The position numbers were made by a program, and so were the translations under genes. The notes below the pieces were generated by a model. That model did not search any database and was not told the origin of the DNA. It was given only the letters and a program-made list of their open reading frames with translations. This document shows, piece by piece, positions 1-11,605 of a stretch of DNA of 64,000 nucleotides (within the stretch, counting starts at the first letter, position 1; every line of letters starts with the position of its first letter). Origin of the DNA: Omphiscola glabra (lineage: Eukaryota; Mollusca; Gastropoda; Lymnaeidae); the NCBI GenBank assembly GCA_964017045.1, contig OZ024804.1:23545549-23609548 (forward strand), given 5' to 3'.

Positions 1-2573
1 GCTAACATCATACAAAGAACTCCCTGTTGTGTGCTAACATCATACAAAGAACTCCCTGTCGTGTCCTAACATCATACAAAGAACTCCTTGTTGTGTGCTA
101 ACATCATACAAAGAACTCCCTGTCGTGTCCTAACATCATACAAAGAACTCCCTGTCGTGTCCTAACATCATACAAAGAACTCCCTGTCGTGTCCTAACAT
201 CATACAAAGAACTCCCTGTCGTGTCCTAACATCATACAAAGAACTCCCTGTTGTGTGCTAACATCATACAAAGAACTCCTTGTTGTGTGCTAACATCATA
301 CAAAGAACTCCCTGTTGTGTGCTAACATCATACAAAGAACTCCCTGTTGTGTGCTAACATCATACAAAGAACTCCCTGTTGTGTGCTAACATCATACAAA
401 GAACTCCCTGTTGTGTGCTAACATCATACAAAGAACTCCTTGTTGTGTGCTAACATCATACAAAGAACTCCCTGTTGTGTGCTAACATCATACAAAGAAC
501 TCCCTGTTGTGTGCTAACATCATACAAAGAACTCCCTGTTGTGTGCTAACATCATACAAAGAACTCCCTGTTGTGTGCTAACATCATACAAAGAACTCCC
601 TGTTGTGTGCTAACATCATATAAAGAACTCCCTGTCGTGTCCTAGCATCATACCAAGAACTCCCTGTTGTGTGCTAGCATCATACAAAGAACTCCCTGTT
701 GTGTGCTAACATCATACAAAGAACTCCCTGTTGTGTGCTAACATCATATAAAGAACTCCCTGTCGTGTCCTAGCATCATACCAAGAACTCCCTGTTGTGT
801 GCTAGCATCATACAAAGAACTCCCTGTTGTGTGCTAACATCATACAAAGAACTCCCTGTTGTGTGCTAACATCATATAAAGAACTCCCTGTCGTGTCCTA
901 GCATCATACCAAGAACTCCCTGTCGTGTCCTAGCATCATACAAAGAACTCCCTGTTGTGTGCTAACATCATACAAAGAACTCCCTGTCGTGTCCTAGCAT
1001 CATACCAAGAACTCCCTGTCGTGTCCTAGCATCATACAAAGAACTCCCTGTTGTGTCCTAACATCATACAAAGAACTCCTTGTTGTGTGCTAACATCATA
1101 CAAAGAACTCCTTGTTGTGTGCTAACATCATAAAAAGAACTCCCTGTTGTGTCCTAACATCATACAAAGAACTCCCTGTCGTGTCCTAGCATCATACCAA
1201 GAACTCCCTGTCGTGTCCTAGCATCATACAAAGAACTCCCTGTTGTGTCCTAACATCATACAAAGAACTCCTTGTTGTGTGCTAACATCATACAAAGAAC
1301 TCCTTGTTGTGTGCTAACATCATATAAAGAACTCCCTGTTGTGTCCTAAAATCATACCAAGAACTCCCTGTCGTGTCCTAGCATCATACAAAGAACTCCC
1401 TGTTGTGTCCTAACATCATACAAAGAACTCCTTGTTGTGTGCTAACATCATACAAAGAACTCCTTGTTGTGTGCTAACATCATATAAAGAACTCCCTGTT
1501 GTGTCCTAAAATCATACCAAGAACTCCCTGTCGTGTCCTAGCATCATACAAAGAACTCCCTGTTGTGTGCTAACATCATATAAAGAACTCCCTGTTGTGT
1601 CCTAAAATCATACCAAGAACTCCCTGTCGTGTCCTAGCATCATACAAAGAACTCCCTGTTGTGTGCTAACATCATACAAAGAACTCCCTGTCGTGTCCTA
1701 GCATCATACCAAGAACTCCCTGTCGTGTCCTAGCATCATACAAAGAACTCCCTGTTGTGTCCTAACATCATACAAAGAACTCCTTGTTGTGTGCTAACAT
1801 CATACAAAGAACTCCTTGTTGTGTGCTAACATCATACAAAGAACTCCCTGTTGTGTCCTAACATCATACAAAGAACTCCCTGTCGTGTCCTAGCATCATA
1901 CCAAGAACTCCCTGTCGTGTCCTAGCATCATACAAAGAACTCCCTGTTGTGTCCTAACATCATACAAAGAACTCCTTGTTGTGTGCTAACATCATACAAA
2001 GAACTCCTTGTTGTGTGCTAACATCATATAAAGAACTCCCTGTTGTGTCCTAAAATCATACCAAGAACTCCCTGTCGTGTCCTAGCATCATACAAAGAAC
2101 TCCCTGCTGTGTCCTAACATCATACAAAGAACTCCTTGTTGTGTGCTAACATCATACAAAGAACTCCTTGTTGTGTGCTAACATCATATAAAGAACTCCC
2201 TGTTGTGTCCTAAAATCATACCAAGAACTCCCTGTCGTGTCCTAGCATCATACAAAGAACTCCCTGTTGTGTCCTAACATCATATAAAGAACTCCCTGTT
2301 GTGTCCTAAAATCATACCAAGAACTCCCTGTCGTGTCCTAGCATCATACAAAGAACTCCCTGTTGTGTCCTAACATCATACAAAGAACTCCTTGTTGTGT
2401 CCTAACATCATACCAAGAACTCCTTGTTGTGTCCTAACATCATACAAAGAACTTATTGTTGTGTGCTAACATCATACAAAGAACTCCTTGTTGTGTCCTA
2501 ACATCATACCAAGAACTCCTTGTTGTGTCCTAACATCATACCAAGAACTCCCTGTTGTGGCCTATTTTCAGCA
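1..2573. repeat. 32-bp minisatellite, about 80 copies, cut by the window start
   Basis: The unit is close to ctaacatcatacaaagaact plus ccctgttgtgtg. Variants (ttgtgtg versus tcgtgtc, tacaaag versus taccaag or tataaag, taac versus tagc) are ordered. The taccaag variant recurs every 128 bp near 649, 777 and 905, then every 160 bp near 1194, 1354 and 1514, which shows four-unit and then five-unit higher-order repeats. The array runs off the left edge, so its full length is unknown. No coding function is seen. Confidence 0.97.
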
Positions 2574-2801
2574 CAACCCCCCCTTCCCCCCCAAATCACT
2601 TCCCGATTTCTCGATATAACATTTTATAAAGGATTTATTCGAAAAGCTATCTTCTTAGGGGTTGTTTTATTATTTTTATAGTTATGTTGCATCATACTTA
2701 TATAATAGCTATGTAGTAATAATTTATTAAGGTTATATGTAGTAACATATTATGGTTATATATCGACATAATATTATAATTATGTAATCATATTTATAAA
2801 T
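2574..2801. other. AT-rich spacer, partly repeated near 6.1 kb
   Basis: No gene is seen. The stretch about 2669-2770 (tagttatg, tagctatgtagtaat, acatattatggttat) resembles about 6066-6160, so a short AT-rich repeat family is likely. Confidence 0.5.
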
Positions 2802-3919
2802 AAGAATGAGCTATGCTGACATATCGCTTAAAACCCGAAAATATTTTGATACGTTCTTACTCTTAAAAACAGTCATAGTTATTTTCTTTTATATTACGGA
2901 AATCGAATAAATTTACATGCACTAAAAATATTATATTTCCGCTTTTATTTTAGCAAAAGTATTTTTATTATAAATTACAAATACATATAAAGAAACAACC
3001 AAGGAACTATCTTATGCATTTTATATGCGTTTGAAAGTTAGGAAAAAAAAATAATATACAAAAATATGATCAAAGAAATACACAGTAATCACATTTATCG
3101 GGAAAACCTAAACATCAGTTGTTATAAGTGCGTTCTTTAGTGCGTTCTCAATAATGCGAAATAAAATTAAAATTAATTAGTTCTAAAATAATCACCCAAA
3201 TGACGTCATAGTGCGAATTGCCTAGTTAGCCAAAGCTAAAAGTTCTCTGATTTAATAAAAGAGCGTGACAAAACTGATAATGTATATTCCCCTTCTTAAA
3301 AGTAAAATTAATAAATATAATTGATTGCTTTTTTTAAATTGCTAGACTTAAATACACATTTAGCTTTATATTTTTAACATTTAATACGTTTTTACTTTTT
3401 ATTCATTCCAAAAATAAACTTTTAGGACATTTTTAAAGTAGTAAAAACTCTACATTTAAAAATAATTTTAATAAGAATATGCCGTTTAATTAAATTGGTG
3501 CAGCAAAACTTAATAGCCAAATAGCATTTTTAATGCACTCATCACTGATCTAGATAAGAAATAAGCATATAAAATGCAAAAGAAAATCATTTTTCGTAAA
3601 TAACGGGGGCTACAATCTAGTGGATGATTTATTTATTATTTTTAACTCTGTGGTCGGGGAGTACACTATACATTCATTTTGCCCAATGCAGCTCGAGATT
3701 AGCCTCATAATAAATTTGATCAATAATTAACCTTCTTCGATACATATCAAGGTTATGAAATTGAGTTCATGCATTTTTACTTGGATGACAATATCTTTCA
3801 ATCCAATGACATTTCAGTTGTAAAAAAAGAAGCTATATTCTCATTTTACATATGAACATGTGTTAACCACTTAAGAAAATCAATCACGTTAACAAAATGT
3901 AAATACAGTTACATAATTA
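2802..3919. repeat. AT-rich dispersed repeat, copy A (about 1.1 kb)
   Basis: This noncoding block aligns by eye along its whole length with 16460-17578. Shared landmarks in the same order are cgaaaatatt, cgaataaattta, cctaaacatcagttgtta, gtgcgttctttagtgcgtt, atagtgcgaattgcct, ttccccttcttaaaagtaaa, tggatgattt and a closing aaatgtaaatacagttacat. No ORF, terminal inverted repeat or poly(A) was found. It is probably an old transposable element or a long interspersed repeat of unknown class. Confidence 0.8.
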
Positions 3920-3984
3920 TATCCATGGATATCAAAACCCAATCACTTTACACAAGTGAAAATTCAATTTTAAAAATAGAGATT

Positions 3985-4246
3985 TTATTAGATAGAGAGA
4001 TAGACAGAAAGACAGACACATACACAGATAGATGATAGATAGATAGAGATGTAGATAAAAGATAGATATACGGATGAATGGATGGATGGATGGAAGGGTG
4101 GGTGGGGAAGAGGATGAATGGATCGATAGATAGGTAGGTAGAAAGATAGGTCGTTAGGTAGGTTGGTAGGTAGGTAAGAAGGTAGATAGATAGGTAGGTA
4201 GGTAGGTAAGCAGAGAGATAGGTAGATAGATAGATGGGTAGATAGA
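3985..4246. repeat. Impure GATA/GGTA tetranucleotide repeat
   Basis: The stretch is a degenerate mixture of gata, ggta and gatg units. Its edges grade into unique sequence. Confidence 0.85.
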
Positions 4247-4404
4247 TATAACCCTGTTTACTCTTATGATTTTGGTGTACGATGTACGATTTTGAGGTGT
4301 ATACATTATATATACTGTGTGTATTTTTACTATTAAGATAATGTATTGAACGATTTTGTGATGATATTGTACGATTTTAAGATTTTGAGGGTAAACAGGT
4401 CTGT

Positions 4405-4620
4405 AGATATTAGCTGGATAGGTAAATAGTTAGGTAGATTGGTAGGTAGGTAGGTAGGTAGGTAGGTAGGTAGGTAGGTAGGTAGGTAGGTAGGTAGGTA
4501 GGTAGGTAGGTAGGTAGGTAGGTAGGTAGGTAGGTAGGTAGGTAGGTAGGTAGGTAGGTAGGCAGGCATGTAGATGGTAGATAGGTAGATGATAGATAGA
4601 TAGGTAGATAGACAAACAGA
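4405..4620. repeat. (GGTA)n microsatellite
   Basis: The core at about 4440-4560 is almost pure ggta repeated about 30 times, flanked by degraded gata units. Confidence 0.95.
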
Positions 4621-5213
4621 CAGGCAGTCAGACAGACAGAGAGACAGAAAGAGAGACAGAAAGAGAGACAGTCAGAGAGACAGACAGAGAGACAGACAGA
4701 GAGACAGACAGAGAGATAGACAGAGAGAAAGGCAGAGAGACAGAGAGATAGACAGAGAGACAGAGACTGACAGTGAGACATACTGAGAGACAGACAGAGA
4801 GACAGAGAGACAGACAGAGAGACAGAGAGACAGACAGAGAGAGATATTGACCGGAAGAGAAACATCCAGAGCGACAGACAGAGAGACATAGAGACAGACA
4901 GAGAGACAGACAGAGAGACAGAGCGACAGAGCGACAGACAGAGAGACATACAGAGAGACATACAGAGAGACAGACAGAGAGACATACAGAGAGACAGAGC
5001 GACAGAGCGACAGAGCGACAGAGCGACAGAGCGACAGACAGAGAGACAGAGAGACAGACAGAGAGACAGACAGAGCGACAGACAGAGCGACAGAGCGACA
5101 GACAGAGAGACAGAGAGACAGACAGAGAGACAGACAGAGAGACATACAGAGAGACAGACAGAGAGACAGAGAGAACGACAGAGAGACAGACAGTCAGACA
5201 GAGAGACAGATCA
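4621..5213. repeat. (CAGACAGAGAGA)n-type simple repeat
   Basis: The stretch is purine-rich on the plus strand and built from cagacagagaga, cagagcga and catacagaga units. Long open frames on the minus strand encode only Ser/Leu/Cys periodicities and are repeat artefacts. Confidence 0.95.
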
Positions 5214-5394
5214 TCCTTGAATAATTGCAAAAAAGTTAACTATATTCGGTAAACTATATCTATAGGTACATTTATAAAAATTAATGTATATAAGTATATC
5301 CCCTATGTGCTACTACACAATTAATCCAAAAGAGATGAACATTTTGTGAATTGTTTTAAAAAATGCAAATGTTTCTGAATTATTACACACATTT

Positions 5395-5815
5395 TACAAT
5401 ATTCTGTTTTGGGACCGGGGACCTAAATTCCCCCCCCCCCCCCTTTTTTATGAGCTAAATATAATTTCCGTATGCGTTCCTATACCATTTATCCCATTGT
5501 GATAAAACTTTGGTAAGTTGTTGTGCGTACCAAAGGTTTATGAATAAGTTTATCCATTTTGAAATATTCTTTTTGGGACCGGGGGCCCTAAATAATTTTT
5601 TTCTGATATGGGCTATACAAATATAATTCCAATCAGTGCTATTGCATGGGTGGCTAGAAATCAATCAAATACAAATGCCATTTCAGTTTGTGTGTGACAT
5701 AAGTACAACTATTTTAAAATTTTGCGTTTTGGGCCGGGGGCCTTATTTTAAAAATAATAAATATTTGAGCTATCTAAATACAATTTAAAACAGAGCTACT
5801 GCATGGGTGGATCAA
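5395..5815. repeat. Three diverged units of about 150 bp next to a helicase remnant
   Basis: The motif ttttgggaccgggggcc recurs near 5406, 5570 and 5728. It is followed each time by an AT-rich stretch with a gagctat-like word, and twice by gcatgggtgg. The units sit just before a PIF1/Helitron helicase tail, so they may be internal sequence of the same dead element. Confidence 0.55.
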
Positions 5816-6064
5816 TCGCTACAAGTGTGTGGACTAAATTTTGAAAATCCATGCTTCTCACGTGGACAGCTGTATGTTGCCTGCTCACGTGGACAGCTGT
5901 ATGTTGCCTGCTCTCGCTTCGAAAAAACGTCTAATTTATTTGTGTACACAGCAGACGGAAAAAACAATAAATATTTTCTATTTACAAATTACTTTAAAAC
6001 TTAATTAAAACACAAACACTTTTTTCATTGAGTGGCATTGCAACGCATGCCGGGTTCTCGTTAG
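5807..6064 (+). pseudogene. C-terminal remnant of a PIF1-like/Helitron helicase
   Basis: A short frame (5807-6004) reads QSLQVCGLNFENPCFSRGQ, then LYVACSR, then a segment with LFVYTADGK. This is the hallmark end of PIF1-family and Helitron Rep-helicases, where the usual order is a hydrophobic stretch, GQLYVACSR, LFVYAPDGK and a conserved tail. A 27-bp direct duplication inside the motif (5858-5911) repeats SRGQLYVAC, so the protein would be abnormal. The sequence after the frame contains an imperfect palindrome (gcatgc, cgggt) and ends near 6064 in TTAG followed by T, close to the CTRR-T end expected of a Helitron. Nothing upstream of the last ~60 residues is recognisable, so this is a dead fragment. 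Confidence 0.7.
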
Positions 6065-6197
6065 TAATATTATAGTTATGTAATAGCTTAGTAGTATAGT
6101 TGTGTAGTAGCATTTATTCAAATTATGTATTAACATATTATTTCGGTTATTGAGCTATGAAAAACTTTGAGCCTGTAATCCAAGTCTAATAACTTAC

Positions 6198-6369
6198 CAC
6201 ATTTCGGATATGCCAAGATGAGAACATCATCATCCCGGAGCTTCAGGCCACGAATACTCTCGATATACTCGTTGGAGTCATTCGACCAAGGATACACAGG
6301 AACCCGAAAACCATAGATTTCTTTTGACTTTTTGATTAGGAATGATGGGATACCCTTGGATTTGTCCAT
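6198..6369 (-). CDS. Sulfotransferase-like first coding exon (partial gene)
   Basis: The exon begins with ATG at 6369 and encodes 57 residues plus one base. Its end, DDDVLILAYPKC followed by a split Gly codon, is the start of the 5'-phosphosulfate-binding loop (YPKSGT) of cytosolic PAPS-dependent sulfotransferases, which transfer sulfate to hydroxyl or amine groups of small molecules. A strong donor (G|GTAAGT, intron side at 6192-6197) splits that Gly codon in phase 1, as expected for this loop. Cys replaces the usual Ser of PKSG. No later sulfotransferase exon is visible at 1-6197 on the minus strand. Either the rest lies beyond the window across a long repeat-filled intron, or this is an orphan exon. 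Family call is firm; whether the gene is functional is open. Confidence 0.75.
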
Positions 6370-7076
6370 GGTGCTCCTATTCCGACAATTTTTGTGTTCG
6401 GATTAATATTTACCTGAGATGATGAATGACACTTTCTTAGTTAGATCGGTGATTACCAGCATTAAATGTCTCATAATTTCTGAAATGTCAAATATGTTTT
6501 GCTGTGAATTATGTTTATTACATTTATATGACCTCCTGCATTGCCGTTATAATGACTTTCCCATGATCTGATACCAGCTTCCTTTTTTAAAAATAATAAA
6601 TTTTTGAAATGATCGCTAAATTGATGTTAATATTTTTTAAAAAGAATTTCCCCTAAAATCCCATGGTAGTAGTTTCTTGTTTAAGTCCGGGCAGTTCTTT
6701 ATTTACCAGCGTTGACAAAAAGAAAAATAACAAGTTAAAGAATTTATGAATCAAATCTGTAATTTAGTTTCATTCATGTAGTAAAAATAAAAATAATTGT
6801 TTTCCTGTTGTAGAATTTTCTTATGCTTAGCGTTTTTTGTAGAAAAAAAACGTTTTGAGCATAAAGTTGAAATATAATGCACATATTGAATATTTTGCAC
6901 AACAACAGAGCCGCCTATTAGTAACAATGACAGGTGACATTTGCCTACCAAAGGATTTCATTGTAAACATTTATTATAAAAGACGAGTTTTCTTAAATAA
7001 AAAATCCATAAAGGTCCTGAATAATTTTATTATTTTTATCTTAGAAATATTACAAATCACATCCATTAAAGGTTGA
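6370..7076. other. No gene seen
   Basis: AT-rich sequence upstream of the sulfotransferase exon. It may include that gene's 5' untranslated region or promoter, but no clear core promoter or further exon was recognised. Confidence 0.4.
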
Positions 7077-7141
7077 AACCGAAATATGTGGTTGAAACCA
7101 GGATATCTGGTTGAAACCGGGATATCTGGTTGAAACCGGGA
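7077..7141. repeat. Short 19-bp tandem repeat (about 3.5 copies)
   Basis: The unit is close to ggttgaaaccgggatatct. Confidence 0.85.
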
Positions 7142-7261
7142 CCAGAGGCATAATTTAGGTAGAAGAGGGCTGCCAACGCCTGTGGCACTTCTGTTCATGT
7201 TGCTCTCCAATGCTATGTAAATGACGTATGTGTGGCTGCGAAAATGCGGGATTTCGCTCCG

Positions 7262-7372
7262 GGTTGCTTTTACTCCAAGTGCAGCCAGCCAGCCAACCAA
7301 TGAGTCAGCTAGCCAGACAACAACCAACCAACCAGTCACCCAGCCAACCAACCAGCCAGCCAACCAACCAAC
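7262..7372. repeat. CCAACCAGCC-type simple repeat
   Basis: Low-complexity run of ccag and ccaa words on the plus strand. Confidence 0.8.
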
Positions 7373-7504
7373 TTGACAGTCTGCCTACCCACAAACAAAC
7401 TCACTAAAACAAAGTGGGTACACTTAGCAAAAGGGGAAACTTGAATGACTCTATGACACATGATTGGCTTTTCTTACGCTTGAAAACTGTGCATTAGTTT
7501 CTTT

Positions 7505-8195
7505 ACACTAAGCATACTACAGGCGCTCTATACTTTACACTTAACAACATACTACAGGTGCTCTATACTTTACACTTAACAACATACTACAGTAGCTCTA
7601 TACTTTACACTTAACAACATACTACAGTAGCTCTATACTTTACACTTAACAGCATACTACAGGCGCTCTATACTTTACACTTAACAACATACTACAGGCG
7701 CTCTATACTTTACACATAACAACATACTACAGGAGCTCTATACTTTACACTTAACAACATACTACAGGAGCTGTATACTTTACACATAACAGCATACTAC
7801 AGGAGCTGTATACTTTACACATAACAGCATACTATAGTAGCTCTATACTTTACACTTAACAACATACTACAGGTGCTCTATACTTTACACTTAACAACAT
7901 ACTACAGTAGCTCTATACTTTACACATAACAGCATACTATAGTAGCTCTATACTTTACACTTAACAACATACTACAGTAGCTCTATACTTTACACATAAC
8001 AGCATACTATAGTAGCTCTATACTTTACACATAACAGCATACTGTAGTAGCTCTATACTTTACACTGAACAGCATACTACAGGCGCTCTATACTTTACAC
8101 TTAACAACATACTAAGGTAGCTCTATACTTTACACTGAACAGCATACTACAGGAGCTCTATACTTTACACTTAACATCATACTATAGTAGCTATC
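7505..8195. repeat. 35-bp minisatellite, about 19 copies
   Basis: The unit is gctctatactttacacttaa followed by caacatactacaggt, with variants at the last three bases (ggt, ggc, gta, gga). Confidence 0.95.
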
Positions 8196-9399
8196 TGTCG
8201 TCCTATAACAATACTACCACCATAATATTTTAAACTAGCAATAGTGATTCGCTTCAAGACGTTCAGACGTCAAGTAAATTATAAGTAAACACAACGTTCT
8301 CATGTAATGAGCAATGCTATTTTACAGACCGCGCTCAGGTAAGAATTTCAATTTGATACACCAATAAAAACTTATATGAAATGATTATGACTGAACTAGC
8401 CGCAGTGCTAAAATCATGATATTTTCATTGTTAATGGCTCTTATAAGGAAAATCAAGCACGTGGATCACTCTATCCGGGCATTTCACATTGTCCGAAATC
8501 CGTTTCTTCCACCCTACACAATCTCAGGAACGCATCTATCAATTAATTGTTTGATTATTTTAAAAAAATATAAAAAATTCTGCATAATTTCCGAACACTC
8601 TACTTATGGCAAAACATCCAATTACTTCGATAAGGAATGATATTTGTGTAGCTTAGACCAGCTTAAAGGCATTTATTTGAAAAATTAAACTTAAGTGAAG
8701 CTAAGGTATTTTAATAATACAACGTTTGAAAAGTTTATACAACATACCCTGAGACTTTTTTTATTCCGTTCCTGAATGTTCAATGTTATTTTTTTTTTAA
8801 AACCTTCAGTGGCCTGATGGCAGAGTGATGTCAGTAAATTGTAGAAACCTGGCTTATATTTGAACTATTCAACGATAACTCATTCATCTACATTCATCTA
8901 TTCATGTTGTTTTAAGTCCGCCGTGCGATAACTTTCAGTTCCTATGGCAGACAACCTCATCGTTACAGATTATCCGCCGTATATCTCTGCAAACCCCCCC
9001 CCCAAAAAAAAAACAAAAAACCTCACACCCGTACCACGTGACTCAATCCTATCATCTCGCGCGGCGCTCGCACTACCCGCGTCGTTCCGGAACACTTTTC
9101 AGCGTCAATCAGATAGGAGGCGACATTTCAATTTATTCCTTGTTTAATCTGCTAAATACTAGTCACGTATATTCCAAAATATGTTAAGTAGAAGTTCGTT
9201 GGAAAACAAAATACCAGCATGGACGCCCGCAGGTAGTGGCAAGGTAAGGCACTTGCCCCCCCCCCCACCCCTGCATTGATTGATTTTTAAAAAAAATTAG
9301 ACAAAAAATGTATTAAAGTAAAGAGAAAGTAACTCAGCTGATGCTGATCTCGTTTTACTGGGTAATTATTTTTATATTTTCTATATTAATTAGTTTTAC
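8196..9399. other. No gene seen
   Basis: AT-rich sequence with homopolymer runs (A and C runs near 8995 and 9258). Short open frames here have no recognisable features. Confidence 0.4.
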
Positions 9400-9600
9400 A
9401 ACGTTTTATCCGGCTGTCAGGTATGCCTTACGAGTTTTGCTAACATTACCAGCAACAACATGTACTGTGGAGCGAACGTTCAGCACATTACGTCGTGTAA
9501 AAAAATGGCTTAGATCTACAATGTCAGATGAACGTCTGTCTGGGTTGTGCATGAGTATCTGAAAATGGACACAGAGGAATAGATGCTGTGAAAGTGGATA
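9400..9600 (+). pseudogene. hAT transposase C-terminal dimerisation-domain fragment
   Basis: The frame reads FYPAVRYALRVLLTLPATTC, then TVERTFSTLRRVKKWLRSTM and SDERLSGLCM. This is the conserved C-terminal dimerisation segment of hAT transposases and their domesticated ZMYM1/THAP-type relatives: hydrophobic LTLPATT, then ERxFSxLRRVKxxLRSTMxxERLSGL. The frame stops soon after and nothing upstream encodes the DDE core, so it is a broken fragment. It could derive from an autonomous partner of the hAT MITEs elsewhere in the window, but that link is inferred. Confidence 0.8.
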
Positions 9601-9837
9601 AAAATGGAAGCCATATTTGATTTAAGGGTGAAAAATAGCCAGGCTGCAAAGAGGTGTATCTTTAAACTGATGTGACAGGTGTTGTAGGTTTGACGTGTGC
9701 AGATAAATTATACTAGCTTATCTGAATTTAAGATATAATCGTTCATAGTCGCAATTACCCTACAGAATACCAGTGTGAAAGTGTAAAGTGTATTAACATT
9801 TCACACTGTGCTGACTAACATAAAATATTGGACAAAA

Positions 9838-9880
9838 CTATGCTGCTGGCATCCGTCCGTCACAAGGTGACGACGGTGTG
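9838..9880 (-). repeat. SINE tail fragment
   Basis: The reverse complement carries cgtcaccttgtgacggacgg followed by atgccagcagcat. It matches the tail of the tRNA-derived SINE near 59345-59375 (gtcaccttgtgacggacgga). It abuts a minisatellite at 9885, and the SINE head is absent. Confidence 0.65.
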
Positions 9881-9884
9881 GTTT

Positions 9885-10690
9885 GAACTGCTGTGATAGG
9901 AAGTGTAGATTTGAACTGCTGTGACAGGAAGTGTAGGTTTGAACTGCTGTGATAGGAAGTGTAGGTTTGAACTGCTGTGACAGGTGGTGTAGGTATGAAC
10001 TGCTGTGACAGGAAGTGTAGGTTTGAACTGCTGTGATAGGAAGTGTAGGTTTGAGCTGCTGGGACAGGTGGTGTAGGTTTGAACTGCTGTGACAGGTGGT
10101 GTAGGTTTGAACTGCTGTGACAGGAAGTGTAGGTTTGAGCTGCTGTGACAGGTGGTGTTGGTTTAAACTGCTGTGACAGGTGGTGTAGGTTTGAACTGCT
10201 GTGACAGGTGGTGTAGGTTTGAACTGCTGTGACAGGAAGTGTAGGTTTGAACTGCTGTGACAGGTGGTGTAGGTTTGAATTGCTGTGACAGGTTGTGTAG
10301 GTTTGAACTTCTGTGACAAAAAGTGTAGGTTTGAGCTGCTGTGACAGGTGGTGTAGGTTTGAGCTGCTGGGACAGGTGGTGTGGGTTTGAACTGCTGTGA
10401 CAGGTTGTGTGGGTTTGAACTGCTGTGAAAGGTGGTGTAGGTTTGAACTGCTGTGACAGGTGGTGTGGGTTTGAACTACTGTGACAGGTGGTGTAGGTTT
10501 GAACTGCTGTGACAGGTGGTGTAGGTTTGAGCTGCTGTGACAGGTAGTGTGGGTTTGAACTGCTGTGACAGGTGGTGTGGGTTTGAACTGCTGTGACAGG
10601 TGGTATGGGTTTGAACTGATGTGACAGGTAGTGTGGGTTTTAACTGCTGTGACAGGTGGTGTGGGTTTGAACTGATGTGACAGGTGGTTT
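9885..10690. repeat. 28-bp minisatellite, about 29 copies
   Basis: The unit is ggtttgaactgctgtgacag followed by gtggtgta. Variants aagtgta and gttgtgt replace the second part. The 172-codon open frame across it on the minus strand is a repeat artefact. Confidence 0.95.
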
Positions 10691-11124
10691 TTAAAGGCTT
10701 AAGTTAATTTTTTTTAATTGACCCCAAGATGTCCCTTAAGGGTCAGTGTAGGTTACTGTTGACCTAATGATCATTAAAGGCTGTATTGACATTGGTTTGG
10801 GGGGTGGGGGGGGGGGGGGTAAGTGTACAAAGTGAATAGGTAAAAAAAATTGATTCAATTGATTTGGACCAAACATATGCACAAACAAACGGACACACAT
10901 ATTACAAGCTAAATAAAAGCAACTAAAATATAAAAAAAACGCGGCTCTTGTCACCATTCAAACGTTATCATAGAATACCACGAGACGTGCTAATTAGTTT
11001 GAAATAGCCACCCCTATTTAGCTTGGTAATGGCGTGTTCAGTGCTAACAAGTAATTTCAATACAATTAAGCATGCTTTAATTTTCATCAAAAACCCACAA
11101 AGAGTCGGTGAACAATAAGTCACC
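10691..11124. other. No gene seen
   Basis: Unique-looking sequence with a G-run near 10800-10820. Confidence 0.4.
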
Positions 11125-11195
11125 AACATGTTGTCACCATTACGATGTTACAACCATTACGATGTTACAACCATTACGATGTTACAACCATCACA
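11125..11195. repeat. 17-bp tandem repeat (about 4 copies)
   Basis: The unit is accattacgatgttaca. Confidence 0.85.
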
Positions 11196-11339
11196 CGTAA
11201 GTTAAACACAAGGACTAGTTGGTTCACTGCAGGATGCCGAACTGACATCAAAAATTGAGCCACAAAAAAACAAAAGCGGGGAGGAGAGAGTAATAGATTA
11301 TTGAAAGCTGTGTTTATTTAATGATTTCACTGTCACAAC

Positions 11340-11605
11340 AGGTCTAGCAGAGTTGATCTAGCGATAGACTCATTAGTTCTACCTTAGTGTCACAACAGTT
11401 CAAGCATAGTTGGTCTAGTGATGGACTCATTAGTTCTACCTTAGTGTCACAACAGTTCAAGCATAGTTGGTCTAGTGATGGACTCATTAGTTCTACCTTA
11501 CTGTCACAGCAGTTCAAGCATAGCTGATCTAGTGATGGACTCATTTATTCTACATTACAGCCACAGCAGTTCTAGCATAGCTGGTCTAGTGATGGACACA
11601 CTGAA
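11340..11605. repeat. 57-bp tandem repeat (about 4.5 copies)
   Basis: The unit begins tctagtgatggactcattag and continues ttctaccttagtgtcacaac. Because 57 is divisible by three, a minus-strand frame stays open with a 19-residue periodicity. No start context or other coding sign was seen. Confidence 0.9.

Noticed and set aside
1..2573. CRISPR-like regular spacing of 32-bp repeats
   Set aside because: There are no unique spacers; units are contiguous near-identical copies in a eukaryotic genome, so this is a minisatellite.
4410..5230. Minus-strand ORFs of about 200 codons rich in CLSLSVSLS
   Set aside because: Simple-sequence repeat translation; amino acid composition follows the microsatellite.
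9801..10319. A 172-codon minus ORF with CHSSSNLHHLSQQ repeats
   Set aside because: Translation of the 28-bp minisatellite, with SINE-tail sequence at its end.
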